Assembly: GCA_947631365.1 (NCBI GenBank)
Contig: CANRLB010000007.1
Location: 1-22,246, forward strand
DNA from: an uncultured Bacilli bacterium
GTDB taxonomy: Bacteria > Bacillota_I > Bacilli_A > RF39 > UBA660
Direction of reading: 5' to 3'
DNA: 22,246 bases
The notes under the pieces were generated by a model. It saw only the letters and a list, made by a program, of their open reading frames with translations, made no database searches and had not been told where the DNA came from. Within the stretch, counting starts at the first letter, position 1. Each line of letters starts with the position of its first letter. Of this stretch, positions 14,820 to 22,167 are shown piece after piece. The position numbers were made by a program, and so were the translations under genes.

Positions 14820-16691
14820 TTATTTATCAGAACTATCCTTAACTACTTTAGATTGTCTAGTTTCACCAGTTCTAGTCCATCCTTCAAGTGTTTCTGAAGA
14901 ACTCCATTTATATCTATATTTAGTTACTTTTTTAGTTGTTTTAGTAGCATCAATTGAAGTTGTTGTTCCCTTAGTACATACTGAATCGCTTCCTATACCA
15001 TATTTAGTATAACCTTTATCACAACTATAATCAGTATTTTTAATAGCATTTTTATCTTCTCTAATAGTATATGTACATTTATTACCATTTAATGAATAAG
15101 TAGCATTTGGTATATTAGCACAAGAATATTTAACACTCTTACTTGCAGATCTTACATCTTCATAATCAGTATAGCATTTATCTCCAATTAAATATTCATT
15201 CTTGTTTTCACAATAATAACTTTTGGCTGTAAAGGCTAGTTCTTCTGACGTTTTTGTCTCTTTTTTAGTACATACAGTGTTTTCACCAGAACCACTCTTT
15301 GTATAAGTACTATCAGGACATTCATAAGTAGTTGCATAAGTGGCTTTAACAGTCTTTGTACATTTTGTACCATTTATATCGTATGAACTATCAGAACATT
15401 TATATTCTGTTACCGGTGTAGCATCAACAGTTTTATTAGTAGCTGGACAAGAATATTTATGAACTAATTGAGTACAATTTCCTGTTGTACATCTATCTTC
15501 ATATTGACCTTTATAATCACATGTTACACCATTATGTGTAACTGTTTTACCTTGATATTTTTCATATGTAACATAAGTAGCTTTAACACTGACACGACAA
15601 TATTTTTCATTAACTAAAGTACCACCAACTTTAGAACAATCATAAGTAGTTGTTTCTTTAGCGTCAACAGTCTTCGTACATTTAGTATTAGCTCCAGAAC
15701 CAGTTTTAGTATAGGTACTATCAGGGCAAACATAAGAATTTGTTTTAGTAGCCTTAACACTATTGTTAACAGTTTCAGTTTTAACGCATTTAACATTAAC
15801 ACCAGTTCCTTCTAATTTATAACCAAGGGCAGTGTTACATTTGTAAACGACATTAGCTTTAGCACTTCTATATGTTGATGAAGTTGAATAACATTTAGAA
15901 CCTGATCTACTATAACCAGATGGACAACTATAAACAGTACTTGCTGTAGCATCTTTAACGTCATTAGTATTTTTATAACAAGTCATACTCTCACCGCTAC
16001 CAACAGAAATATAACCAGCAGGACAACTATAAGTTACTTTTTTGGTTGCAGCTACAGTAGTGCTATTATTTTTAACACATTTTGCACCATTCTTTGTATA
16101 ACCAGCAGGACAACTATAAGTTACTTCATAATCAGTATAAGCTTGTTTATATTGATATTCGGTAATATATTCGTCATCAGGATTTGGATTGGTACAATTA
16201 CCATTTGGACATAATTGATTACATCCTAATTCTTCAGTTGTCTTAGAAACTTCAACGCCACAAACTAAAGTAACAGTTAATTTATATTTACCATTTTCGT
16301 TTGTTACATAAGCATAACTTGCTTCCGTATCACAAGGTTCCCCATTTTTATATTCCCAAGCAAATATTAATCCTTTATTAATTAATTCTTGTAATGTATA
16401 TTTTAATGTTTCTCCATTTTTAGGTAATTCATTTACTAAGAAATATTCTTTAACAGTATCATGAAAATATCTGTAACCTTCTAAATATTCTTTAGAATAT
16501 GTTGTATTATTTAAAGTTGATGAAGGATTACTATTATTACCATTTCCATAATTAACATTAATATTAGAATTATTATTTTTAGCAAATAACCAGATTATAA
16601 AGAAAATAACTAATGCAATAACTAAAACAATAATTCCTTTTTTTATAAAAGATCCCCAATTAATTTCTTTTTTTGTATCTTCTGTATACAT
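14820..16691 (-). CDS. Cys-rich repeat surface protein, function unknown
   Basis: No named family is recognised. The 623-residue product has a short cytoplasmic N-terminus, one membrane span (about 18-37) and a long outside region with Ser/Asn-rich spacer (about 38-62). A globular segment of about 100 residues leads into roughly eleven related modules. Each has aromatic-x-C (often YSCP or YxC), a Gly/Ser stretch and a second Cys 10-18 residues later, for example YSCPAGYTKNGAKC, YSCPSGYSRSGSKC and YSCDKGYTKYGIGSDSVC. About 31 cysteines are present, against very few in the neighbours, so disulfides are likely. One spacer holds a denser Cys cluster (TCDYKGQYEDRCTTGNC). The C-terminus has YRYKWSSSETLEGWTRTGET and no LPxTG signal. 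A strong AAGGAGGT ribosome binding site follows the upstream gene by a few bases, so the two are an operon. Confidence 0.85.
   Translation of the reverse strand: MYTEDTKKEINWGSFIKKGIIVLVIALVIFFIIWLFAKNNNSNINVNYGNGNNSNPSSTLNNTTYSKEYLEGYRYFHDTVKEYFLVNELPKNGETLKYTLQELINKGLIFAWEYKNGEPCDTEASYAYVTNENGKYKLTVTLVCGVEVSKTTEELGCNQLCPNGNCTNPNPDDEYITEYQYKQAYTDYEVTYSCPAGYTKNGAKCVKNNSTTVAATKKVTYSCPAGYISVGSGESMTCYKNTNDVKDATASTVYSCPSGYSRSGSKCYSTSSTYRSAKANVVYKCNTALGYKLEGTGVNVKCVKTETVNNSVKATKTNSYVCPDSTYTKTGSGANTKCTKTVDAKETTTYDCSKVGGTLVNEKYCRVSVKATYVTYEKYQGKTVTHNGVTCDYKGQYEDRCTTGNCTQLVHKYSCPATNKTVDATPVTEYKCSDSSYDINGTKCTKTVKATYATTYECPDSTYTKSGSGENTVCTKKETKTSEELAFTAKSYYCENKNEYLIGDKCYTDYEDVRSASKSVKYSCANIPNATYSLNGNKCTYTIREDKNAIKNTDYSCDKGYTKYGIGSDSVCTKGTTTSIDATKTTKKVTKYRYKWSSSETLEGWTRTGETRQSKVVKDSSDK
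16011..16126 (-). repeat. 29-base exact repeats inside the Cys-rich gene
   Basis: An identical 29-base segment occurs at 16011-16039 and 16098-16126, starts 87 bases (29 codons) apart; it encodes the VTYSCPAGY part of two neighbouring modules. A near copy lies around 15913-15937. The array is old overall, with recent duplication or gene conversion in this part. Confidence 0.85.
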
Positions 16692-16705
16692 ATTTAGTTA
16701 CCTCC

Positions 16706-18577
16706 TTATTTAATTACCTGATTATTTTCAGTATTACAATAAATATTTGATTGTGTAGCCGATAAGATTAAATCCATTAAATCATAAGCTTTATTATTAA
16801 TTTGATCATATGATTCTTTAGTTAATTCTTGTTTAGCTAAATCAAGTTCGTATTGAGCATTTATAACATCAATTTCACTTTGAGTAGCATTTTCTGGAAT
16901 TTCTGGTTTAACAATTTCTTCATTAACATCAGTGATCATAAGAGCTTCTAATGGTCCAACCATGGCTTTGTATGCTATATAGAAATCATATTCTTTTTCT
17001 AAAACAGCATCTTCATTAAATTCTACATTATCTGTTAATGTATTTTTATCTTCAAACCCATTTAAAGATTTAGCATATATTGTTAAATAAGTTAATAAAT
17101 TATCTTTTTTATCAATATTATTAGGTTCTCTTAAAACATCTTGATATAATCCTGTTGCTTTAGTAAAGAATTTATCTAGGTCAGAACCTTCTTTAGCAAA
17201 GTATTTAAATGCTTCTAATTTATTAATATCATCTTCACTTGGAGTTCCAAAAATATAATTTTCTAAAACACTATTTAATTCAGCTCCAATAGGTGATGTT
17301 ACACTAACATTATCTGTTGTATATAATGTTTTATTATCAATAGCATAAACAATTTCAATTATATCTTCAATATAGGTTTCTTTAAAATAATTAGTTGCTA
17401 ATATTTTATATGAACGATTAACATAATCTGCAGCTTTTTCACCTGTTGTTTGATATTTATTTACAACTGCTTCATAATCTTCTAAATAGTTTAAGTTAAA
17501 TTCTTTACAATTAGCATATTTTTCAACTTCAGGAATGAAAGTATCTTTTAATGTTGCAACAGTATTTTGATCAAAGTTTGTAACAATTAATTTAGCTTTA
17601 ACTTCGCTATAACCTTTGGCTATTAAACTATCAGCATCTTTTTGTTGACGTTCAATTTCTTGCTTTTCTTCTTCAGTTAAGCTATCAGAAGGTTTCTCTT
17701 CTCCTGGATTAGTAGTATCACTAGTTGAAGGAGTGTTATCTTTATCATCATTACTTAATTTATCAATTTTATTTGCTAAATAAATAATACCAGCAGTAAG
17801 ACCGGCTGCAACAGCAACCCCAACTACTGTAGCAGTAAGTCCTTTCCAATGACTTTTAAACCAATTATCTTTTTCTTCTTTTTCTTCTTTGGTTTTTATT
17901 TTCTTTTGAATTTTAGCAAAAGTTTCCATATCTTCTAAAACTTGATCTTCAAGAACATCGTATTTTTCAGTCATTTTTTTAATAGCTTCTTTTAAACATG
18001 CTTTTTTCTTTTCAAGCGTTTTAAATTTTATGACGTCTTTTAAATTGCTAATAATTGAATCATTTATTGCATTATTTTTATAATATTCATTAACAGCTTC
18101 CATTAAAGATTCAATTTTTTCTAATTGTTCTTCAGCTCTTTCGTATTCTTTACCGCTTAAAAGACGTTTTTTTCTATCAAGTTCATGGATTTGTTTTTCT
18201 AATTCTTCTTTGAATTCGTCGACATTTAGTGACTCACTATCTGTATAACCAAATTGATCTTTCAAATCTTTAAAGCTGGCATCTTTAGAAGCTTTTAAAT
18301 TTTCAATAACAGTAGTTACAGCAAAATCAACAGCAACGCTATTTTTTAAATTCAAATTTTCTAAATTTGCAATATCACTTCTAGCGTCATCTAATACATC
18401 AGCTCTAGAATTTAATTCTAATAGTTGTTCAATGATTTTGTCAATCTTAGCTAATTTTTTGTCCTTTCTTTTAGAATCACTTGCTGCAATTTTATCTCTT
18501 TCTTTTTGAGCATTTTCCACTGCAGCATTTAATTCACCAATGTAGTTTTCAAATTTTTCATTAAATTCATTACTCAT
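16706..18577 (-). CDS. single-span membrane protein with a long cytoplasmic coiled coil
   Basis: No named family is recognised. The 623 residues are built as a charged, heptad-like helical cytoplasmic part (1-240, with EELEKQIHELDRKKRLL and EQLEKIESLMEAVNEYY), a membrane span (about 247-267, LTATVVGVAVAAGLTAGIIY), a Ser/Thr/Pro/Glu-rich linker (about 275-305), and an outside, mostly helical domain of about 320 residues. No signal peptide or sorting motif is visible, so orientation N-in, C-out is inferred from the lysines just before the span. The ribosome binding site is AGGGGGA, 7 bases before the ATG. It is the first gene of an operon with the Cys-rich surface gene, 14 bases apart, driven by the strongest promoter in the window. 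The design suggests a link between the cell interior and the surface protein; this is inference. Confidence 0.82.
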   Translation of the reverse strand: MSNEFNEKFENYIGELNAAVENAQKERDKIAASDSKRKDKKLAKIDKIIEQLLELNSRADVLDDARSDIANLENLNLKNSVAVDFAVTTVIENLKASKDASFKDLKDQFGYTDSESLNVDEFKEELEKQIHELDRKKRLLSGKEYERAEEQLEKIESLMEAVNEYYKNNAINDSIISNLKDVIKFKTLEKKKACLKEAIKKMTEKYDVLEDQVLEDMETFAKIQKKIKTKEEKEEKDNWFKSHWKGLTATVVGVAVAAGLTAGIIYLANKIDKLSNDDKDNTPSTSDTTNPGEEKPSDSLTEEEKQEIERQQKDADSLIAKGYSEVKAKLIVTNFDQNTVATLKDTFIPEVEKYANCKEFNLNYLEDYEAVVNKYQTTGEKAADYVNRSYKILATNYFKETYIEDIIEIVYAIDNKTLYTTDNVSVTSPIGAELNSVLENYIFGTPSEDDINKLEAFKYFAKEGSDLDKFFTKATGLYQDVLREPNNIDKKDNLLTYLTIYAKSLNGFEDKNTLTDNVEFNEDAVLEKEYDFYIAYKAMVGPLEALMITDVNEEIVKPEIPENATQSEIDVINAQYELDLAKQELTKESYDQINNKAYDLMDLILSATQSNIYCNTENNQVIK

Positions 18578-18607
18578 TATAAATCCCCCTTCATGAATAT
18601 GGCGTCT

Positions 18608-18636
18608 ATAATAGCACTTTATATTTCATTTGTCAA
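18608..18636 (-). promoter_or_regulatory. strong sigma-A promoter of the surface operon
   Basis: Read on the minus strand: TTGACA (18636-18631), a 17-base spacer and TATTAT (18613-18608), with TGC just before the -10. It is close to consensus. The transcript would start near 18601, leaving about 24 bases before the start codon. Confidence 0.92.
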
Positions 18637-18673
18637 GGGGCTTTATTATTTTTAGATTAAAATGTTAAATATC

Positions 18674-19801
18674 TTATAAATCTTTATAAAATAGTGGTTT
18701 AGTACTTATTTCAAAATCGAAAGTATTACTTTCTGTAATTAAGTCATATATTTGGGAACTTAGAAGTTCATATTTATAAAGTAGAGATTCTTTATTAACC
18801 ATAAGTGGGATAGCAATATCTTTTTTTATGTTATTTAAATATTCTTTTCCTTTTTTATTAAAACCAATAATTTTTATATAATCAAGGTTAACTTTTTTAT
18901 TATCTTCTTTAGTTAAACCAATTAATATATGAATAAGCATTCTTTTTAAACGATTATAAGTATATCTTTTAGATTTTGTTTTGTTAATTAAATCATCTAA
19001 ATTATTACAACTATTAATAACCTTTTTTAGGCGATTATCGATACCTTCTGAAACATCTAAATAAATACTTAAGTCTTTTTCTGTAATAATTTTATATTTT
19101 AAATAAGAAAATAATTTAAAATAATCAATTTTTATAAGGCAATTAAAAACTTTTTTAGGTATAAAGTGAGAAATATCTTTATCACTCATAAATTTGAGTC
19201 TAATATTAGAGGCACTAACTATATTGCTATTATCTTCTTTTGTGTCGTGATAAGAGTTAGTTCTTTTAATTAAAATAGGTTTAATTTGATAATTATTTTG
19301 TTTAATAGCTTTAAGATATGATATGCCAAGTAAGTCATTTGGTAAAAACGCAAAATTAATATCTAAGGCTTTAGCCAAAGAGGTGGGGTAGTTATAACCT
19401 TCATTTAGATAATATTTGATTTTTTCTTGATATTCTTTATTTTCCTTAAAAGTATAATCACTAATTTTATTTAAGGTTTCTAAATCGTTTGATTCACTAC
19501 CAAAAACTATATATTCACATTTTAATGTAGCTAAAATTTTGAGGCTAATACTTGCAAAAGTATCGGCACTTTGAGTACCAAAAATGAAAGGTAGTTCTAC
19601 TACTAAATCAACGCCATAAGTTAAAGAAAGTTTAACTTTATCTTCTTTAGTTATAAGAGAAATTTCACCACGCTCTAAAAAATAACCATTTAAAACTAAA
19701 ATGATTAAAGAATCAGGAAATTTTTCTTTTATTTTTTGAAGATGATATAAATGCCCATTATGAAAAGGGTTATATTCACAAATAATACCTACAATATGCA
19801 T
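18674..19801 (-). CDS. tmcAL: tRNA(Met) cytidine acetate ligase TmcAL
   Basis: TmcAL uses ATP and acetate to acetylate the wobble cytidine (C34) of elongator tRNA-Met, which helps discriminate Met from Ile codons. From the ATG at 19801 it has 375 residues, slightly below the roughly 400 of Bacillus subtilis. The opening MHIVGIICEYNPFHNGHLYH contains the nucleotidyltransferase HxGH motif (H14-H17). It is followed by NGYFLERGE, VVELPFIFGTQSADTFA, VFGSESNDLETL and NDLLGISYLKAI. SASNIRLKF is also a family motif. A GTG at 19810 is in frame, but the ATG starts the conserved motif and is preferred. It diverges from miaA, another anticodon-loop modification gene. No clear terminator separates it from the surface operon downstream. 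Confidence 0.93.
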   Translation of the reverse strand: MHIVGIICEYNPFHNGHLYHLQKIKEKFPDSLIILVLNGYFLERGEISLITKEDKVKLSLTYGVDLVVELPFIFGTQSADTFASISLKILATLKCEYIVFGSESNDLETLNKISDYTFKENKEYQEKIKYYLNEGYNYPTSLAKALDINFAFLPNDLLGISYLKAIKQNNYQIKPILIKRTNSYHDTKEDNSNIVSASNIRLKFMSDKDISHFIPKKVFNCLIKIDYFKLFSYLKYKIITEKDLSIYLDVSEGIDNRLKKVINSCNNLDDLINKTKSKRYTYNRLKRMLIHILIGLTKEDNKKVNLDYIKIIGFNKKGKEYLNNIKKDIAIPLMVNKESLLYKYELLSSQIYDLITESNTFDFEISTKPLFYKDL

Positions 19802-19816
19802 AAAAATCACATTTAA

Positions 19817-19844
19817 AATATATCATAATTTTCTTTATTTGCAA
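19817..19844 (-). promoter_or_regulatory. promoter of tmcAL
   Basis: On the minus strand: TTGCAA (19844-19839), a 16-base spacer and TATATT (19822-19817), with TGA before the -10. The -35 element lies 10 bases from that of the divergent miaA promoter. Confidence 0.65.
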
Positions 19845-19854
19845 ATAAGGAAAC

Positions 19855-19883
19855 TTGCTCTTTAAAAAAAATTTAGATATAAT
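19855..19883 (+). promoter_or_regulatory. promoter of miaA
   Basis: TTGCTC (19855-19860), a 17-base spacer and TATAAT (19878-19883). The transcript would begin near 19890, 15 bases before the miaA start codon. Confidence 0.75.
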
Positions 19884-19904
19884 ACAAGAAAGATTGGTGA
19901 AGTT

Positions 19905-20768
19905 ATGATAATTTGTATTGTAGGACCTACAGGGGTGGGAAAAACTCGGCTTAGTATAATGCTAGCTAAACATTATAATGGCATAGTTGTTAATGCTGAT
20001 GCCTGTCAAATATATAAAGAACTTAATATTGGTAGTGCTAAAGTTAAGGAAAATGAAAAAGAGGGAGTAGACCATTTTCTTTTTGATATTAAAAATGTTA
20101 GTGAAGATTATAGTGTAGCTGATTATCAAAAAGATTTAAGACAAATATTAGACAAATACAAAGATAGAAATATTATTTTAGTTGGGGGAACTGGCCTTTA
20201 TATAAAAGCTGGTTTATATGATTATCGTTTTAGTGCTATAGAAAAAAAAGATTATAGTAATTATACTAATGAAGAATTATATAATGAATGTTTAAAAATT
20301 GATAAGAATTTAAAAATTGATCAAAATAATCGCCGGAGACTCGAAAACTATTTAAATAGAACAGATAAAAATAAAAGAATACCTGTTTCTTTATATGATG
20401 TTAAATATATAGGACTTACTACAGATCGCGATAATTTATATAATATAATTAATCAAAGAGTAGATAAAATGTTTCAAGATGGGCTTTTAAAGGAAGTTAA
20501 AGAACTTTATCAAAAATATGGTGATGTTAATATTTTAAAAAGAGCAATTGGATATAAAGAAGTTATTCTTTATTTAAATGGCTCTATTAGTTTAGAAGAA
20601 TGCTCGGAATTAATTAAAAAAAATACACGACACTATGCAAAAAGACAATATACTTGGTTTAATAATCAAATGGAAGTTACTTGGTTTAAAACAAATTTTA
20701 CAAATTTTATGGAAACTTATAATAATGTTATTGACTATTTAGAAAAAAATAATTTAAAATTTAAGTAG
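19905..20768 (+). CDS. miaA: tRNA dimethylallyltransferase MiaA
   Basis: MiaA attaches a dimethylallyl group to N6 of A37 in tRNAs reading codons that begin with U. The 287 residues include the P-loop GPTGVGKT (7-14), the substrate-binding region NADACQIYKELNIGSAKV (about 30-47), LVGGTGLYIKAGLYD (about 92-106), and the C-terminal RAIGYKEVILYL and RHYAKRQYTWFNNQ motifs. It is somewhat shorter than the usual 300-315, mainly in the middle. The usual DSMQVY reads DACQIY here; the aspartate is kept. GGTGAAG precedes the ATG. It has its own promoter and is followed after 19 bases by a small membrane-anchored gene. Confidence 0.95.
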   Translation: MIICIVGPTGVGKTRLSIMLAKHYNGIVVNADACQIYKELNIGSAKVKENEKEGVDHFLFDIKNVSEDYSVADYQKDLRQILDKYKDRNIILVGGTGLYIKAGLYDYRFSAIEKKDYSNYTNEELYNECLKIDKNLKIDQNNRRRLENYLNRTDKNKRIPVSLYDVKYIGLTTDRDNLYNIINQRVDKMFQDGLLKEVKELYQKYGDVNILKRAIGYKEVILYLNGSISLEECSELIKKNTRHYAKRQYTWFNNQMEVTWFKTNFTNFMETYNNVIDYLEKNNLKFK

Positions 20769-20787
20769 AATATTGGAGGATGATAAT

Positions 20788-21147
20788 TTGAAAAAATTTT
20801 TAATTGTTTTATTGATGATAGTTGAATCCTGTTCATTATTTTTATTATATAAAAGTAGTACTAGTAAAAAAGAAGAAGATTTACCTTTAGAAAACGTTGT
20901 TTATAATGAAAAGCAAACAGAATTTGTTTATTTACTAGAACAAAATTATAGTAAGGAAGATTATGTAGAATCCTTAGTAAATAATTGGCCTGATGATAGC
21001 TATAAGTTTAATCAACAAAAATCAAATTGCCTAGATTATAATAGTACAGAAATAAATAATGCTTTAATTTATAATGAAATAGATAATATAATAATTTTAG
21101 ATACGGATATTGCTCAAATATGTTATTTATATTTTAATAAAAAATAA
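20788..21147 (+). CDS. small signal-anchored protein, function unknown (TTG start)
   Basis: I do not recognise this protein. From the TTG at 20788 it has 119 residues: a Lys pair, one hydrophobic segment (about 3-21, FLIVLLMIVESCSLFLLY), then an acidic, Asn-rich outside domain with WPDDSYKFNQQKSNCLDYN. A Cys in the hydrophobic segment does not fit a lipobox. The TTG is preferred because GGAGG (20775-20779) lies at normal spacing; starting earlier, at 20773, would place a charged stretch before the anchor and the ribosome binding site inside the gene. It is probably co-transcribed with miaA. Its end adjoins the convergent transglutaminase-like gene, two bases apart, with a shared terminator. 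Confidence 0.7.
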   Translation: MKKFLIVLLMIVESCSLFLLYKSSTSKKEEDLPLENVVYNEKQTEFVYLLEQNYSKEDYVESLVNNWPDDSYKFNQQKSNCLDYNSTEINNALIYNEIDNIIILDTDIAQICYLYFNKK

Positions 21148-21170
21148 TACTAACTTGCGTTAGTATTTTT
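21146..21170. terminator. bidirectional terminator overlapping the coding end
   Basis: AATACTAAC (21146-21154) pairs with GTTAGTATT (21159-21167) around TTGC, nine pairs, with T21166-T21170 following on the plus strand and a T-rich run on the minus strand. The right arm, loop and part of the left arm encode the last codons and stop of the minus-strand gene. Confidence 0.85.
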
Positions 21171-22115
21171 AAATTCTTGATAATATAAGGGATTAAAATT
21201 GTGGGCATTAATTTTAACTTCGCCTTCATCAGCTTTTTTTAATTCTTCATTAGATACTAAGAAGTATTTATGATGAGGATAATCCTTACCATCTATAGAT
21301 ACTGGATCATCCCAAGTTAAATCTAAATGTAGCCATTCATCATCAATTTTAACAGCATTCCAAACATGACCATTTGATTCATTATTAACTTCTTCACTAG
21401 TAGTTCCAATTTTATAATTAACATACCCTAATTTAGATAATATAATAGCCATTAAATCAGTGTATCCATTACAAGTGGCGTATCCTTCAATTGCGGGTCC
21501 ATAAGCTATATAAGATTTATATGGACTATCATTATTATTATTTCTTTCAATATCATATTTAGTATTTTTAATTATATAATCATGAATTCTTTTAATATTA
21601 TCATAATCATTATCATCTTTATTATATAATTCATCAATTAATTTATTAACAAAGTTATTAACTTCTTCAATATCTTTTTCTGTATAAATATATTCAACTT
21701 TAATAGTTATTTCTCCGCTTTCTGTATGAGAGGCATGAAGCGGATTTTTTATAGTATGATATGGATGAACATAATTGTTAATATGAGTAAGAAGTTCTTC
21801 TGAACTCATAATTTTTTTATAATCATCAAGACATTCCTCATATTCTATTGGACAATAAAAAGTAAATTCATTCCAGCCTTGATTTAAAACGCTATAAAAA
21901 ATATTTACTAAGTCGTCATAAGAGTAGGGAATATAATCTTTACTATTTTGAACAAATAAAAAATCATCAGTTTTAGTATAAATATCACCTTTAGCAATTG
22001 TCAAAACCGGTTTATTTGAAATAGTTTTAGAGAGAAAAGCTGTAATATTTTTAGCATTAAATAAAATTAAAATAATTACTATATAACATATTAAAGGAAT
22101 TATATATTTTTTCAT
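21150..22115 (-). CDS. membrane-anchored transglutaminase-like protein
   Basis: The protein has a transglutaminase-like (papain-fold) domain of the kind found in bacterial surface or secreted proteins, acting as peptidase, cross-linker or binder; which is unknown. From the ATG at 22115 it has 321 residues: a membrane anchor (4-21), a region of about 150 residues without a recognised domain, and the catalytic domain with C215 (GYATCNGYTDLMAIIL), H250 (GHVWNAVKI) and D265 (WLHLDLTWDD). All three catalytic residues are in place. YDNIKRIHDYIIKNTKYD is the usual lead-in helix. The ATG follows AGGTG at a 4-base gap; an upstream in-frame TTG at 22142 lies within the promoter and is not preferred. 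The domain should face outwards. Confidence 0.88.
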   Translation of the reverse strand: MKKYIIPLICYIVIILILFNAKNITAFLSKTISNKPVLTIAKGDIYTKTDDFLFVQNSKDYIPYSYDDLVNIFYSVLNQGWNEFTFYCPIEYEECLDDYKKIMSSEELLTHINNYVHPYHTIKNPLHASHTESGEITIKVEYIYTEKDIEEVNNFVNKLIDELYNKDDNDYDNIKRIHDYIIKNTKYDIERNNNNDSPYKSYIAYGPAIEGYATCNGYTDLMAIILSKLGYVNYKIGTTSEEVNNESNGHVWNAVKIDDEWLHLDLTWDDPVSIDGKDYPHHKYFLVSNEELKKADEGEVKINAHNFNPLYYQEFKNTNAS

Positions 22116-22132
22116 AACACACCTACTAATAT

Positions 22133-22161
22133 ATTTTAACAAAAAAAAATAAAGTAGTAAA
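22133..22161 (-). promoter_or_regulatory. candidate promoter of the transglutaminase-like gene
   Basis: On the minus strand: TTTACT (22161-22156), a 17-base spacer and TAAAAT (22138-22133), with TGT before the -10. The -35 lies inside the stem of the preceding terminator and the spacer contains its T run. Confidence 0.6.
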
Positions 22162-22167
22162 CTACTT
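22141..22167 (-). terminator. intrinsic terminator after the rpsT-like gene
   Basis: On the minus strand AAGTAGT (22167-22161) pairs with ACTACTT (22158-22152), nearly a perfect palindrome with a very small loop, followed by TA and nine T (22149-22141). The stop codon of the upstream gene lies within the stem. Confidence 0.8.

Noticed and set aside
14820..16691. CRISPR-like or tandem DNA array
   Set aside because: The repeats are in-frame protein modules of unequal length and sequence inside one long open frame, with no constant repeat and variable spacer pattern.
18578..18597. Five-codon upstream reading frame (ATG to TAA, overlapping the start of the coiled-coil gene as TAATG)
   Set aside because: It has no ribosome binding site of its own and begins only a few bases into the predicted transcript; its bases are simply the Shine-Dalgarno region of the main gene.
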